Shown: piece after piece, positions 18,674 to 28,334 of the stretch
How the letters are laid out: every line of letters starts with the position of its first letter
How positions within the stretch are numbered: position 1 is the stretch's first letter
Assembly: GCF_013393385.1 (NCBI RefSeq)
Contig: NZ_AP023239.1
Coordinates: 3,720,001 to 3,784,000 of the forward strand
Length of the DNA: 64,000 nt
Reading direction: 5' to 3'
DNA from: Paenibacillus sp. URB8-2
GTDB taxonomy: Bacteria > Bacillota > Bacilli > Paenibacillales > Paenibacillaceae
The notes under the pieces: generated by a model
The model's input: the letters and a program-made list of their open reading frames with translations, nothing else
Database searches by the model: none
What the model was told of the DNA's origin: nothing
Program-made: the position numbers and the translations under genes

Positions 18674-21600
18674 TTAATATTTCGAGACCAGATTATACAG
18701 CGCCTGCGCGGACTCCGCGCGGGTCGTATTTGCTTTCGGCATGAACCGGCCGCCGTCCTTGCCTTTCAAGAGACCGAGCGAAACGGCTGCGGCCACATCG
18801 TTCTGCGCCCAACTACTGATGCCGGAAGCGTCGATAAACGAAGCTTTTGCCGAACTACCTGCCGCTTTACCCGTCTTCACACGATAGGCCCGGATGATCA
18901 TGGACGCCATCTCTTCGCGAGTAATTCGCTGCTGCGGGTTGAAGGCTCCGGCGTTCCCGCCCTTCACTATTCCGCTTTCGTAAGCGGCCGCTATGGAATC
19001 GGCGTACCATTCCTTGCCGGTCACATCGGCGAATGGCGCTTTCCCCTTCGCGGTCAGACCCAGCGAACGGACGAGCATTGCCGCGAACTCCCCGCGAGTG
19101 ACCGGCTGGTTCGGGGCAAAGGCGCCGCCGCTTATGCCGTTCACAATATGCTTGGCGCTCAGTACGGAAACAGCCCGATTCGCCCAATGTCCTGCGGGAA
19201 CATCGGCATAAATCTTCATGTACTCCATTGCGGCATAACGGCTGAAGTGGGTCACCTTCGCTTTGAGAAGGCCGCTGTCCCACTCTCCTCCAATATACTC
19301 TGCGATCCCGACATTATTCAGAAAGTAAATGCCGGTAAGCTGCGGATCGGCTTTTGCGTCCGTGTGGAAGACAAGTTCCACCGGTTTCGGGAAGGCGGAC
19401 AGGCTCACCGCTTTTCCGTCTTTCGTTACCACCTGAAGGGCGAAATCGTACACTTCGCTTGCCAAGCCCAGAACGGTGCCGGAAGGGAGAGAAAGCTGCT
19501 TGATCGCCGCCTCTTTGGAGGCTGGGTCCAGCTTGCTCATGTTCAGCGCAATATGTGCTCCGTTCAGTTGCTCCGCCGGAAGGAGAGCGGCCAGGGATTT
19601 CAGCACCTCCGCCGGAATCGTAAGCGACACTTGTTCTCCCTTAATTTCAATGCGGTCAACTCCCCCGGCCGACCCGGATTGAACAGGAAGCAGGAGCTGC
19701 TGAACGTTACGATCCAGCGCAATCGACACGGCGCCGCTGCTGTCCGGTTTCAACTGATCCGCCGTTACCGTTTGGGTTCCGGACGTTGGGGTTTGACCGG
19801 TTCCAGCAGTGCCTGTGCCATTGCTTCCATTGCCCGTGTTGCCGTTGCCGCCGCTTTCGCCCGGACTGCTTTGCGGAACCACCTGGACATCAAAGCTCAG
19901 AAACAGTCCTTCGTAACGGACTGAAATGGTAGCTGTACCCGGCGAAAGAGCTCTAACCAAACCGCCTGCTTCTACGCTTGCAATCTGCGGATGGCTCGAC
20001 TCGAACGTTGAACGCGAAGCTACATCAATCTTACTGTCATCACTGTATACGGCGACAACTACGGTATTCCACGTATCGCCTACCGTCAGGCTGGAAGCCG
20101 GCTTGCCGACGATTAAGAACTTCGGCTTGTTCGTGTCCGTGCTATCCGGTTTCTTAACCACCTGCACCATAAACGACTTCGATAGTCCGCCGTAACGGAC
20201 GGTAATGACCGCGCTGCCTTCCGATACCGCCGTAACGACGCCTTGGCCGTTAACACGGGCGATCTCCGGCTGCGCCGACTCAAACGCCGCTTGCGACGTT
20301 ATGTCAGCTGTGCTGTTGTCACTGTACAGCGCCTGAACGGACGTGTTCCAAGTATCGCCCACTGTCAGGCTTGTAGCTGGAGCGTCGGCAGTCAGTCCGG
20401 TCAGCGTCGGCTGCGTCGTCCCGCCGCCGCTGCCGTTATCACCGCCGGACCGTGTGACGGTAATCGTCAGCGTTTTGGTAGCTTGACCGGCGCGTCCCTT
20501 ATCTGTATACCAAGGCAGGGCCAGAGTTTCAGCTGTCGGCTCAATATGAAGCACGAACTTGTTCACGCCCGGCGCTAGCGGAATATTGCTTAAAAGGACA
20601 TTGCCGTAAGCGTCCATTGCGCCGTCCGGGATCGGCTGCCCGTTGATCGTAAAGGCTACGCCGTAAGGCACGAAAGCCTTCAGATTCATAACGCTGTCAT
20701 TCGTTGTATACTCAATGTCCGTACCATATGAAGTCCGGGGCAGCGTGACGATCATTGGCATATCGACCCAGCGCAGCACATAATCGTCGATGACCTGCTT
20801 GCTGCCACCCTGATTGGCAATCGTCAGCTTCATATTGGTGTCGGTAGAGCTGTACGCCCAGTTGCCCATATCCGTCGTGTCATTGGCATCACGCGTGTGG
20901 CTCGTGAACGCTTCGGTCTCCCATGTGCCGCGGGTATATTTGTACTGGATTGATTTGCCCGCCATCATCTTGAAATTGTATTCGACCACACTTCTGTCGG
21001 TAGCGCCACTTGGCACCTTCATAGTTGTCGAACCGGCATTCCATCCGTTAAAATCGCCCGCGATATTAATGCTGTCCGTACTCGGTGTATAATCCGGCAG
21101 ATGCAGGCGAAGCGTTACATCGACCATGACTACCTTCGGCGTGACCGTCTGTTCCTCTGAGTAAGACCGGTTATAAGCGATGTCATAGGCCGCAACTTTG
21201 TACGTATAGGCCGTATCATTGCTGACTGTGTAATCTTTATAATCGCGAACGCTCTTATCTAAAGAGGCGATGAGCTTGTAATCCGGTCCGTCTCCCTTGC
21301 GGTATATTTCGATGCCTTCGGCATCCGCCGCGTCAAGGGTCCAGGTCAAATGCGTCAAATTGGATTCAACCGGAATATCCTCCAGGACCGGCGGCGAAGG
21401 CGGATCCGTATCGACAGGGTCGGAGGATACGGTCACCGTTTCAGGTGCGGAGGATACAAAGCTTTCCCCGTTATCGGTGGACACCTGAGCCAGATACGTA
21501 TACCCGTCGGCCATGGTCGGCTCGAATACCGCCCAGTAAATTTTGGACCCGTTCAGAACGTTATCCGTTTTATACCGGAGCTTCGTCTCCAAAGCCTGAT

Positions 21601-24600
21601 CCGGCGAGCCAGAGCTAGGATAATAGATCAGCTTGGCGATGACACCCGGCGGTTCTGTATAGACATTGGAAGGCACATCCGTCAATCCGGGAATTTTGAT
21701 CTCCGCCTGGATTTCATAGGTGGCCTTGCCGACACCGACCGTCATATCCGTCGCTTTCTGCACGATCGTTACCGAATCAATAACAAAAGCCGGTGTTGCC
21801 GAAGCCATGTCGCACGGTTCACTCTCATTTGCACCCGTTTTTGCCGTCACCGTGTAATAGTACTTGTTGCCGTTCGTTACGCTGCTGTCGGTAAAGCTAA
21901 GCGTACTGCTCTCGCCCGCCTTCTGCAGATCGCCTCCTTCAATCGCGGCCCGGTAGATAACATAGCTGTCGGCGCCGTCCGCGGCGTTCCAGGACAGGGT
22001 GACACTGCCGTCTCCGCCGACAGCCTGAAGTCCCGTAACCCGGGGCACAACGGACAACTCGCTCGTTGACAGCAGCATCATGCCGGAGAGCGCCGGGAGG
22101 GTCAGGCTGATTTTGCCGCCAGCCACTGTTCCTTCCGCGCCGCTTCCCAATTGGTCCGCAAGCGTCAATCCGTCCGGCAGAAACCCGCCTACATCGGCAT
22201 TCACCGTTTGGCTGCCGCTGCCGCGGTTGATGGCTACCAGCCCGCCTTTGGTATCGTTTTTGCGGGCGTAGACAATAACATCCCCACTTGCATAGGCCAC
22301 CTTCAGATCACCGGTACGGAAGACTTCATTGTCATTCCGAACCTTTGCCGCCGTCTGATACGTATTGAACAGCTCCGCATATTTACCCGAGGCGCTGTAG
22401 CCGCCGCTGCTGCCTGCAATAATTCTCTCCCAAGGAAAAGCGCGTCTGGAGTCAGGGTCCTTCGTACCCGTCACACCGACTTCATCCCCGTAGTAAATGG
22501 TTGGAGCGCCGGGATACCCCATTTGCAGAATCGCCGTCAGCGCCTGCAGTTTGAGTGAATGATCCTTAGCTTCATCCGCGATTTTCAAATGCTCCTCTTC
22601 ATAATCGGGATAATCATATTTGGTAATCGAACGAGTGGTGTCATGCGAATCCACCAGATTCAGCATCACCTGCCAGGCTTCCTTCGGGTAATCCTCCCGG
22701 ATGGATTCCAGCGACTGGTTCAAGGTATCCGCATTTCCGGAAATCATATAGCTCTGGACCGCTCCGCGGAAACGGTAGTTCATCACCGAATCGAACTGGT
22801 CGCCCAGCAGGTAACGTGTAGCCACGCCCCATTCTTCGCCCAAAATAACCGGGTCCTCGATTGGATTTCCGTTTGCGTCGGTTTTGCCTTCCACGGATTT
22901 GACCGCTTCGCGGAATTTCCGCCACGTTCCACTCGATACGTCGGGAGCCACGTCAAGCCGCCAGCCGCTTGCGCCCATCCACATCCATCTCTGCGAGTTG
23001 GTGGATTCCATCGCCTTCTGCGCGTCGGCTTCGCTAAGTCCGGCAAGATCATGCCCGATGACCGATTCCCGGTAGCCGATGTTGTTCCATTCGTTCTGCC
23101 CCTCAATCGCCTCCGAATCCGCAGGGAAAAAGTCCGTTGCCGCCGTCTGCGGATCTTTCGCATCCATCGCCGGCAGGGAGTCATACCCCCACCAGGCGTC
23201 GTACTTATAATGCTTGTTGTCATCGTCGCGGTTCTTGATCTTTTCGTTCGAAACGGTGAACCAGGACGTGTACGTAAAATCTTCGGGATATTTGTAATTA
23301 GTGCCTGTCAGCGGATTGATTTTGCCCGTAAACTCTGCGCGCACCGCCGCTTCCGCGTCCGTTTGGGATATTTTGTCCGCGTTCATTTTGTCATAGACTT
23401 TGGACCAGTATTCGTAGGCCCCGATCTCGGGATATTTACCATACCGGTCAAAATAAATCGAGTCGTCTCCGACATGGTTGAACACGCCGTCGTTAATGAT
23501 ATGCATTCCCTGTTCGCGGGCCACTTTGGCAAAAGCCTGGTAAACCCGGTCGGATTCCGCCCGCGTGGCGGTGTAATCGAGTCCGGATGACGGATCGCCA
23601 GGGGTATTATATACCGGCTCGCCAAACATCGGATCAAGGTGCTCGTAATCGGTGGCGTCGTATTTATGGTTGGAAGCCGCCCAGGTTACGGGATTGAGAT
23701 ACAAGGTGGTAATGCCCAGCGATTTCAGATAGCCGAGCTTATCCTGTATGCCCTTGATATCGCCGCCGTAAAATTCATTGGTCCATGCTCCGTCCGTCTT
23801 GGCATCCGGATAATAGGGTTTGTTCTCGGGGGTGCTGCGGTCGGGGTTCTCGGGCGCATCGCCCCATGTTCCCCACACCTGATCCGGAGTCGGATCATCC
23901 GTTACCCCGCCGTCAAAATACTGCAGCTTCTGTCCGCCTTTATCCGTTGCAAATTCATCCGAACTCGCGCCGCGATATCCATCCTCCGTCTTGGCGCGGT
24001 TGTTGCTCTTGTCCCCGTCAAAGAAACGGTCCGGAAAAATCTGATAAACGACCGCATTCTTCATCCAGTCCGGGGTCTTGAAGTCCGGATCGTATACCGT
24101 CAGGTCATAAGGCACCGCGCCTTCGTCGCTTACGCTGCCGCTTCCGCCTCTGGAGGTGTCGTCGCCGTATTCGACTTTGGCCGCTCCGTCCACCAGAATG
24201 AATTTATAGCCCCAGATACCGATTTTGGAGAACTGGCTTCCCGGGATGGTCACTTCAAAATAATCCTTGTTATTCACCGAAGTCACCCGGTTCATCGTGA
24301 AATCTTTGGATAGTGAATCCGGGTTCGTCAGTTCGACCTTCGCGAGCTGTACGTCGCCCTGCAGGGCGGCAATGCGCAGCGTCACATCCTCCCGGCCCGC
24401 CTTGATCGCTCCAAAAGGCTTCTTGTAGGTGATCGAACGGCTGTCGAACAGGATGGAGCCTTTATCGATTTTGCCGTCAAAGCTGGAGCTCTTCGGAACA
24501 TAATTATGGGTGAGATTTTTGCTGCCGGAACTGTAATCGATTGAAAAAGTAACATTGGCCGGATCAAGCACATTGATCGCCAGATTCTGACCGTTATCTC

Positions 24601-25261
24601 CGTAATTTTCATCGCGGTTCCAGTCCGTGCCAAAAATGACCTTCGCCTGATAGCTTCCAACCGGAAGGGTACGCTGGATCTTATAGATCGTATTATCGAA
24701 GTTGTAATCGACGAAAAACTGCTGGCTTCCTCCCGGCGACCATTCCGCTTCCCCGAAGAGAGGCTGCAGATCTCCGACCAGTCTGGGCCATTGGGCGGCC
24801 GGCAGAACCGGCGTGTACTGTTGGATGCCCTGCAAGTTCGGCAGACTGATCCGCGCCTGGTTTAGGTCTTCATTTATGTAGAAATTCACCTTGGCGGAAG
24901 CGCTCAAATCAAAGGCAAAGTTATTTCCCGCGTTGTCAAATCCGGTCCAAGTGCCCGATCTGACTAGCTTGAACTCGTAATGCCCGGCCGGAAGCACGAT
25001 GGAATACGCATAAAAGCCCCCTACCAGATGCTTCATCTGCATTTCTTCGTTGCTGTTGTTCCAATCCTTGATGCCGACAACGATCCATTTGGTCGACCCG
25101 CCCGGCTGATCGATCAGAGGCTCCGCGATCGGCACCTCCGGATCGGCGTTCGCAGCCGCCGGAAGCAAGCCCGAAACTAACTGCAGAACCATAATGATAG
25201 CGGTTACAATAGACAGCCAGCGCCAGCGTTTTTTTCCATACCACGTTGACATAAAGCTCAT
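18674..25261 (-). CDS. S-layer-anchored amylopullulanase (GH13)
   Basis: 2,195 residues. It is predicted to cleave alpha-1,4 and/or alpha-1,6 bonds in starch, pullulan and glycogen at the cell surface. Order: signal peptide (cleavage near ANADP); two N-terminal starch-binding-like modules (about 55-250); Ig-like domain; GH13 catalytic domain (about 395-1060) with INDGVFNH (D591), GWRLDVAPDV (nucleophile D770), ILGEEW (acid/base E809) and SHDTTR (D874); fibronectin III (about 1072-1155); a starch-binding module with NIAGDFNGWNAGSTTMKVP (about 1380-1480); two Big_2 domains (about 1620-1800); a Gly/Asn/Ser/Thr linker; and three SLH domains from about 2017, each with an A-F-x-P-x-x-x-x-T-R-E-like motif. 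GGAGG precedes ATG 25261. It is monocistronic. Whether it is bifunctional or a pure pullulanase cannot be settled from motifs. Confidence 0.93.
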   Translation of the reverse strand: MSFMSTWYGKKRWRWLSIVTAIIMVLQLVSGLLPAAANADPEVPIAEPLIDQPGGSTKWIVVGIKDWNNSNEEMQMKHLVGGFYAYSIVLPAGHYEFKLVRSGTWTGFDNAGNNFAFDLSASAKVNFYINEDLNQARISLPNLQGIQQYTPVLPAAQWPRLVGDLQPLFGEAEWSPGGSQQFFVDYNFDNTIYKIQRTLPVGSYQAKVIFGTDWNRDENYGDNGQNLAINVLDPANVTFSIDYSSGSKNLTHNYVPKSSSFDGKIDKGSILFDSRSITYKKPFGAIKAGREDVTLRIAALQGDVQLAKVELTNPDSLSKDFTMNRVTSVNNKDYFEVTIPGSQFSKIGIWGYKFILVDGAAKVEYGDDTSRGGSGSVSDEGAVPYDLTVYDPDFKTPDWMKNAVVYQIFPDRFFDGDKSNNRAKTEDGYRGASSDEFATDKGGQKLQYFDGGVTDDPTPDQVWGTWGDAPENPDRSTPENKPYYPDAKTDGAWTNEFYGGDIKGIQDKLGYLKSLGITTLYLNPVTWAASNHKYDATDYEHLDPMFGEPVYNTPGDPSSGLDYTATRAESDRVYQAFAKVAREQGMHIINDGVFNHVGDDSIYFDRYGKYPEIGAYEYWSKVYDKMNADKISQTDAEAAVRAEFTGKINPLTGTNYKYPEDFTYTSWFTVSNEKIKNRDDDNKHYKYDAWWGYDSLPAMDAKDPQTAATDFFPADSEAIEGQNEWNNIGYRESVIGHDLAGLSEADAQKAMESTNSQRWMWMGASGWRLDVAPDVSSGTWRKFREAVKSVEGKTDANGNPIEDPVILGEEWGVATRYLLGDQFDSVMNYRFRGAVQSYMISGNADTLNQSLESIREDYPKEAWQVMLNLVDSHDTTRSITKYDYPDYEEEHLKIADEAKDHSLKLQALTAILQMGYPGAPTIYYGDEVGVTGTKDPDSRRAFPWERIIAGSSGGYSASGKYAELFNTYQTAAKVRNDNEVFRTGDLKVAYASGDVIVYARKNDTKGGLVAINRGSGSQTVNADVGGFLPDGLTLADQLGSGAEGTVAGGKISLTLPALSGMMLLSTSELSVVPRVTGLQAVGGDGSVTLSWNAADGADSYVIYRAAIEGGDLQKAGESSTLSFTDSSVTNGNKYYYTVTAKTGANESEPCDMASATPAFVIDSVTIVQKATDMTVGVGKATYEIQAEIKIPGLTDVPSNVYTEPPGVIAKLIYYPSSGSPDQALETKLRYKTDNVLNGSKIYWAVFEPTMADGYTYLAQVSTDNGESFVSSAPETVTVSSDPVDTDPPSPPVLEDIPVESNLTHLTWTLDAADAEGIEIYRKGDGPDYKLIASLDKSVRDYKDYTVSNDTAYTYKVAAYDIAYNRSYSEEQTVTPKVVMVDVTLRLHLPDYTPSTDSINIAGDFNGWNAGSTTMKVPSGATDRSVVEYNFKMMAGKSIQYKYTRGTWETEAFTSHTRDANDTTDMGNWAYSSTDTNMKLTIANQGGSKQVIDDYVLRWVDMPMIVTLPRTSYGTDIEYTTNDSVMNLKAFVPYGVAFTINGQPIPDGAMDAYGNVLLSNIPLAPGVNKFVLHIEPTAETLALPWYTDKGRAGQATKTLTITVTRSGGDNGSGGGTTQPTLTGLTADAPATSLTVGDTWNTSVQALYSDNSTADITSQAAFESAQPEIARVNGQGVVTAVSEGSAVITVRYGGLSKSFMVQVVKKPDSTDTNKPKFLIVGKPASSLTVGDTWNTVVVAVYSDDSKIDVASRSTFESSHPQIASVEAGGLVRALSPGTATISVRYEGLFLSFDVQVVPQSSPGESGGNGNTGNGSNGTGTAGTGQTPTSGTQTVTADQLKPDSSGAVSIALDRNVQQLLLPVQSGSAGGVDRIEIKGEQVSLTIPAEVLKSLAALLPAEQLNGAHIALNMSKLDPASKEAAIKQLSLPSGTVLGLASEVYDFALQVVTKDGKAVSLSAFPKPVELVFHTDAKADPQLTGIYFLNNVGIAEYIGGEWDSGLLKAKVTHFSRYAAMEYMKIYADVPAGHWANRAVSVLSAKHIVNGISGGAFAPNQPVTRGEFAAMLVRSLGLTAKGKAPFADVTGKEWYADSIAAAYESGIVKGGNAGAFNPQQRITREEMASMIIRAYRVKTGKAAGSSAKASFIDASGISSWAQNDVAAAVSLGLLKGKDGGRFMPKANTTRAESAQALYNLVSKY

Positions 25262-25292
25262 ACCACCTCCGCAAATTATAATTCAAACATTG

Positions 25293-25306
25293 TGCTAACG
25301 TTTGCA
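25293..25306. promoter_or_regulatory. LacI/CcpA-type operator 1 (near the amylopullulanase start)
   Basis: TGCTAACGTTTGCA on the plus strand, reading TGCAAACGTTAGCA towards the gene. It fits the cre/LacI-family pattern TGNAANCGNTNNCA and lies about 30 bp before the ATG. Confidence 0.6.
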
Positions 25307-25404
25307 CAAAGCCCATAAAAAAACCGCTGCCCTCTTTAGATCATCAAACTCAAGTTCATTCCATCCCTTTGAGTCGTTTTCCAAATTTAACAGCAGATCG
25401 CTTT

Positions 25405-25418
25405 TGCGAACGTTTGCA
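25405..25418. promoter_or_regulatory. LacI/CcpA-type operator 2
   Basis: TGCAAACGTTCGCA towards the gene, just downstream of the predicted transcription start. Confidence 0.6.
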
Positions 25419-25434
25419 GATCAATGCCTACTCG

Positions 25435-25463
25435 ATCATATCATAACAGCAAATTGATGTAAA
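25435..25463 (-). promoter_or_regulatory. Promoter of the amylopullulanase gene
   Basis: Minus-strand TTTACA (25458-25463), 17-bp spacer, TATGAT (25435-25440). The leader would be about 170 nt. Confidence 0.6.
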
Positions 25464-25471
25464 CGCTTTAA
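25458..25471. promoter_or_regulatory. cre-like operator 3 overlapping the -35 element
   Basis: TTAAAGCGTTTACA towards the gene, one base from the cre consensus. Its right half is the -35 hexamer, a position suited to repression. Confidence 0.6.
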
Positions 25472-25510
25472 TTGGGTATCTCAGGAAATTCCCCTGAGGA
25501 ATAAGCTTTA

Positions 25511-25548
25511 AAAGACTGCGTCACCCTTGCAAGGACAGCGCAGCCTTT
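25511..25548 (-). terminator. Terminator after the ferredoxin/flavodoxin reductase gene
   Basis: Stem AAAGACTGCG / CGCAGCCTTT with one mismatch. The minus-strand tail is TCTTTTAAAG. It lies 34 bp past the stop. Confidence 0.55.
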
Positions 25549-25581
25549 ATCATAGACAAGCCCTGTCCTGCGCCTGCTTCA

Positions 25582-26616
25582 TTATTCCAGGGAACCCAGC
25601 GCCTTGTTCTTCTCCTTGAAGCGTTCGTTATGCGACGAGACATAGGCTGCCTTCGGAGCCTCCGGATCAATATACAGCTTGGCGCTGTTCAGGGCCAATA
25701 CCGCGTCCGTAAAGGCGCCGGCAATCAGCCTTACCTTGCTGCCGTAACTCACGAAGTCTCCGGCCGCGAACACGCCCGGCAAATTCGTCTCCAGCTTCTC
25801 GCTGACATTGACGTTCCACTCCCCCATATCGAGCCCCCAGTCTCTCATAGATCCGAAATCGGATCTCATTCCATGATTGACGATGACAGCATCCACCGCA
25901 AACCGTTCGGTTTCTCCGGTATCCGCATGACGGATTGTAACTTCCTCAATGCGTGCTCCGCCGCTGCTGTGCAGCTGGCATACCGTGAAAGGCGTGCGCA
26001 CATGAACCGAGGACGCCTTCATCAGCGCAATATTTTTCTCATGTCCGCCGAACTCCTCGCGCCGGTGCACAACGGTAACCCTTTCCGCGACGGGCTCCAG
26101 CGCGTTCGCCCAGTCCACCGCAGAGTCGCCGCCGCCGGATATCAGCACATGCTTGCCCAGAAATGGCTCCAACTCCTGAACGGTATAATGCAGATTCGTT
26201 ATTTCATACCGGTCCGCGCCATCGATCTCCAGCTTGGCCATTTTAAGAATACCGTAGCCGATTGCCAGAATGACGGTACGTGTCCAGTGTTTATTGCCCG
26301 AGGCGGTGGTCAGCATATAGGTTCCGTCTTCTTGACGGTCCATGGAGACAACCTGCTCCTCCAGCACAATCGTCGGGTCGAAAGTAAGCGCCTGCCGCTT
26401 AAGCTGGTCGATTAACTTCCGGCATAGTATAGGCGTTACCCCTCCCACGTCCCAAATGACTTTTTCCGGATAAATCAGCATTTTTCCGCCCAGTTCTTGA
26501 TTGGCGTCGATCAGTTTGGTCTTCAAATCCCGCATGCCGCTGTAAAAAGTTGTATACATTCCGGCGGGGCCTCCGCCGATTATCGTCACATCAAATAATT
26601 CCGGTTGATCGCTCAT
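25582..26616 (-). CDS. Ferredoxin/flavodoxin--NADP reductase (TrxR-like, YcgT/YumC type)
   Basis: 344 residues. It is a thioredoxin-reductase-like flavoprotein that transfers electrons between NADPH and ferredoxin or flavodoxin. FAD-binding motif: [23 protein letters not shown](P)-binding motif: [14 protein letters not shown] followed by VVHRREEF. The C-terminal FAD motif is [19 protein letters not shown]. The CxxC pair of true thioredoxin reductases is absent, which places it with bacterial FNRs. A perfect Fur box lies 52 bp upstream, as expected for the iron-regulated YcgT branch. Start ATG 26616 with GGAGG upstream. Confidence 0.9.
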   Translation of the reverse strand: MSDQPELFDVTIIGGGPAGMYTTFYSGMRDLKTKLIDANQELGGKMLIYPEKVIWDVGGVTPILCRKLIDQLKRQALTFDPTIVLEEQVVSMDRQEDGTYMLTTASGNKHWTRTVILAIGYGILKMAKLEIDGADRYEITNLHYTVQELEPFLGKHVLISGGGDSAVDWANALEPVAERVTVVHRREEFGGHEKNIALMKASSVHVRTPFTVCQLHSSGGARIEEVTIRHADTGETERFAVDAVIVNHGMRSDFGSMRDWGLDMGEWNVNVSEKLETNLPGVFAAGDFVSYGSKVRLIAGAFTDAVLALNSAKLYIDPEAPKAAYVSSHNERFKEKNKALGSLE

Positions 26617-26667
26617 TCTTCTCCTCCAGATCGGACGTTTATATAGATACCTCTTTATTTATGAAAT

Positions 26668-26682
26668 TGATAATCATTATCA
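26668..26682. promoter_or_regulatory. Fur box upstream of the reductase gene
   Basis: TGATAATCATTATCA is a perfect 7-1-7 inverted repeat identical to the Bacillus Fur core consensus. Confidence 0.85.
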
Positions 26683-26720
26683 TTTGAATTGTATCTGATT
26701 TGGCTTCCTTTGGCAACATA

Positions 26721-26747
26721 AAAAGCCCGGGCGCTCAGGCCCGGACT
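26721..26747 (-). terminator. Terminator after ferritin
   Basis: GC-rich stem around AAGCCCGGGC / GCCCGGACTT. The minus-strand tail is TTTTTATG. It lies 44 bp past the ferritin stop. Confidence 0.7.
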
Positions 26748-26790
26748 TGACTGGTTAAAGTATGTACCTCTCGAAGCTAGTTCCGCCGAA

Positions 26791-27294
26791 TTACTCAGCC
26801 GGAGGCGTAAATGTCCGGGCCGCAAACTCGGCGTCCATCATATAGAAAGCATTGCTGTCGTTCTCGATCCGTTTCAGCTTTTGGATAATGCTGCTGAACA
26901 GCGCCTCTTCCTCGACCTGCTCGTCAATGAACCATTTAAGGAAGTAAATCGTGGCATGCTCACGCGTGTCAAGCGCCAGATCGGCCAGATGATAGAATTT
27001 GCTGGTGTTCTTCTGTTCATGGGCGTAGCTTGCCTCAAAAGCTTCCAGAACGGAAGCATACTCATTCTTCGGCTCCGGCAGTGCCGCCAGGGTAGCCCGC
27101 TGATCCCGGTCGTTAAGGAATTTGTAGATCTTCATCGCATGGAAACGTTCCTCTTCCGCCTGAATCAGAAAAAAGTTCGCGAACCCGTCCAAACTTTCGC
27201 CCGAACAATACGCCGCCATCGCCAAGTAGACATGTGCGGAATAAAACTCGAAATTCATTTGCTCGTTTAACGCTTTTGTCAATTCCTCTTGCAT
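26791..27294 (-). CDS. ftnA: Ferritin (non-heme iron storage)
   Basis: 167 residues, the usual bacterial ferritin length. It forms 24-mer cages that oxidise Fe(II) and store it as mineral. Ferroxidase ligands are visible: the glutamate in NFEFYSAHVYLAMA, the E-x-x-H pair in EEERFHAMKIY, a mid-protein glutamate in FEASYAHEQKNTSK and the glutamine/glutamates in FIDEQVEEEALFSSII. No heme-binding methionine pattern of bacterioferritin is seen. Start ATG 27294. Its neighbours, a Fur-boxed reductase and (16 kb away) fur, fit iron homeostasis. Confidence 0.93.
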   Translation of the reverse strand: MQEELTKALNEQMNFEFYSAHVYLAMAAYCSGESLDGFANFFLIQAEEERFHAMKIYKFLNDRDQRATLAALPEPKNEYASVLEAFEASYAHEQKNTSKFYHLADLALDTREHATIYFLKWFIDEQVEEEALFSSIIQKLKRIENDSNAFYMMDAEFAARTFTPPAE

Positions 27295-27600
27295 GTAACT
27301 TCACTCCATCCTTAATGATTTTTCTTCCATCATACCATGAAGTTTGTCCTCAAGGCATGACATGAGATGAAAAACGTGGCGAATAGTAGAAAAGTTTGGA
27401 TTCATCATATTATGATCTTTTTGAACGGAAAACCGACTCGGTTAAAGATTTAAGGGTTCCTTTCTAGCGTCTGTACACAAACTGTACAATCCATAAAAAA
27501 GCAGTACAATTGAACCTAATAAGATGCAGATACGAAACAAGCGATGAAACTGCTTATTTTGAAAACACAATATTATGATGATGAAGAGGGGTGTTCCTTG
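27295..27600. other. Divergent intergenic region with two palindromes
   Basis: Between ferritin and the YdeI-like gene. It contains ATCATATTATGAT at 27414-27426, a 6-1-6 palindrome whose left half overlaps a possible ferritin -10 (TATGAT on the minus strand). It also contains TGTACACAAACTGTACA near 27472-27488. The second could be an operator for an unknown regulator; neither fits the Fur core exactly. Confidence 0.35.
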
Positions 27601-28194
27601 ATGACAAATAGTAGAATGAATCCTAAGGTTGATGAATTTTTGAGTAAAGCCAAAAAGTGGCAGGAAGAATTTGAGAAATTGAGAATGATCATTCTTGACT
27701 GTGAGCTGACTGAAGAATTGAAGTGGATGCATCCTTGTTACACGTTTGAGAAAAAAAACATAGTTTTAATCCATGGATTTAAAGAATATTGTGCGCTTCT
27801 GTTTCACAAAGGTGCTTTGTTAAAGGATGCCCATGGGATTCTAATCCAACAAACGGAGAATGTACAGGCGGCGCGCCAGATTCGGTTCACCAATGTTCAA
27901 GAAATAGTTGAAATGGAAACCATCTTGAAAGCCTATATTTATGAAGCCATTGAAGTTGAAAAAGCCGGTTTGGAAGTGAATTTTAAAAAGAATACAGAAT
28001 TCAACATTCCTGAAGAATTTCAAAATAAATTCGATGAAATCCCTGCCTTGAAAACTGCTTTTGAAGCATTGACGCCCGGACGGCAAAGAGCATACATTCT
28101 TTATTTTTCTGAACCCAAACAATCTAAAACTCGAGAGTCAAGGGTTGAAAAATATATGCAGAAAATTCTGGGTGGAAAAGGATTAAATGATTAG
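27601..28194 (+). CDS. YdeI/DUF1801 family protein
   Basis: 197 residues from ATG 27601 (GAGGGG upstream); an in-frame start at 27544 precedes a weak context. The DUF1801 part is WMHPCYTFEKKNIVLIHGFKE with FHKGALLKDAHG. The C-terminal YdeI/OmdA part contains TPGRQRAYILYFSEPKQSKTRESRVEKYMQKIL, the hallmark of the family. Members are cytoplasmic and have been linked to bacteriocin or peptide protection; no partner is adjacent. It is transcribed towards sigF and shares a terminator with it. Confidence 0.85.
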   Translation: MTNSRMNPKVDEFLSKAKKWQEEFEKLRMIILDCELTEELKWMHPCYTFEKKNIVLIHGFKEYCALLFHKGALLKDAHGILIQQTENVQAARQIRFTNVQEIVEMETILKAYIYEAIEVEKAGLEVNFKKNTEFNIPEEFQNKFDEIPALKTAFEALTPGRQRAYILYFSEPKQSKTRESRVEKYMQKILGGKGLND

Positions 28195-28238
28195 GCGTAC
28201 TCTCTGCTGGGATTCTCCACATACTATGAAAAACATTA

Positions 28239-28278
28239 AACCCGTAAAAGGCAGCCATTCGGCTCCTTTTTACGGGTT
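28239..28278. terminator. Bidirectional terminator between the ydeI-like gene and sigF
   Basis: AACCCGTAAAAGG / CCTTTTTACGGGTT stem with inner GGCAGCC/GGCTCC pairing, T-rich on both sides and lying between two convergent genes. Confidence 0.75.
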
Positions 28279-28334
28279 GTTTAATTGCTATGCGGTCCGA
28301 TGGATCATACGTCTCGACCTTGGGAGCGTCGGTT

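Noticed and set aside
18563..19924. 453-codon plus-strand open frame opposite the amylopullulanase C-terminus (also 22559-23590, 343 codons)
   Set aside because: It lies wholly antisense to a coherent multidomain protein, is arginine/histidine-rich and lacks a ribosome site; a codon-bias shadow.
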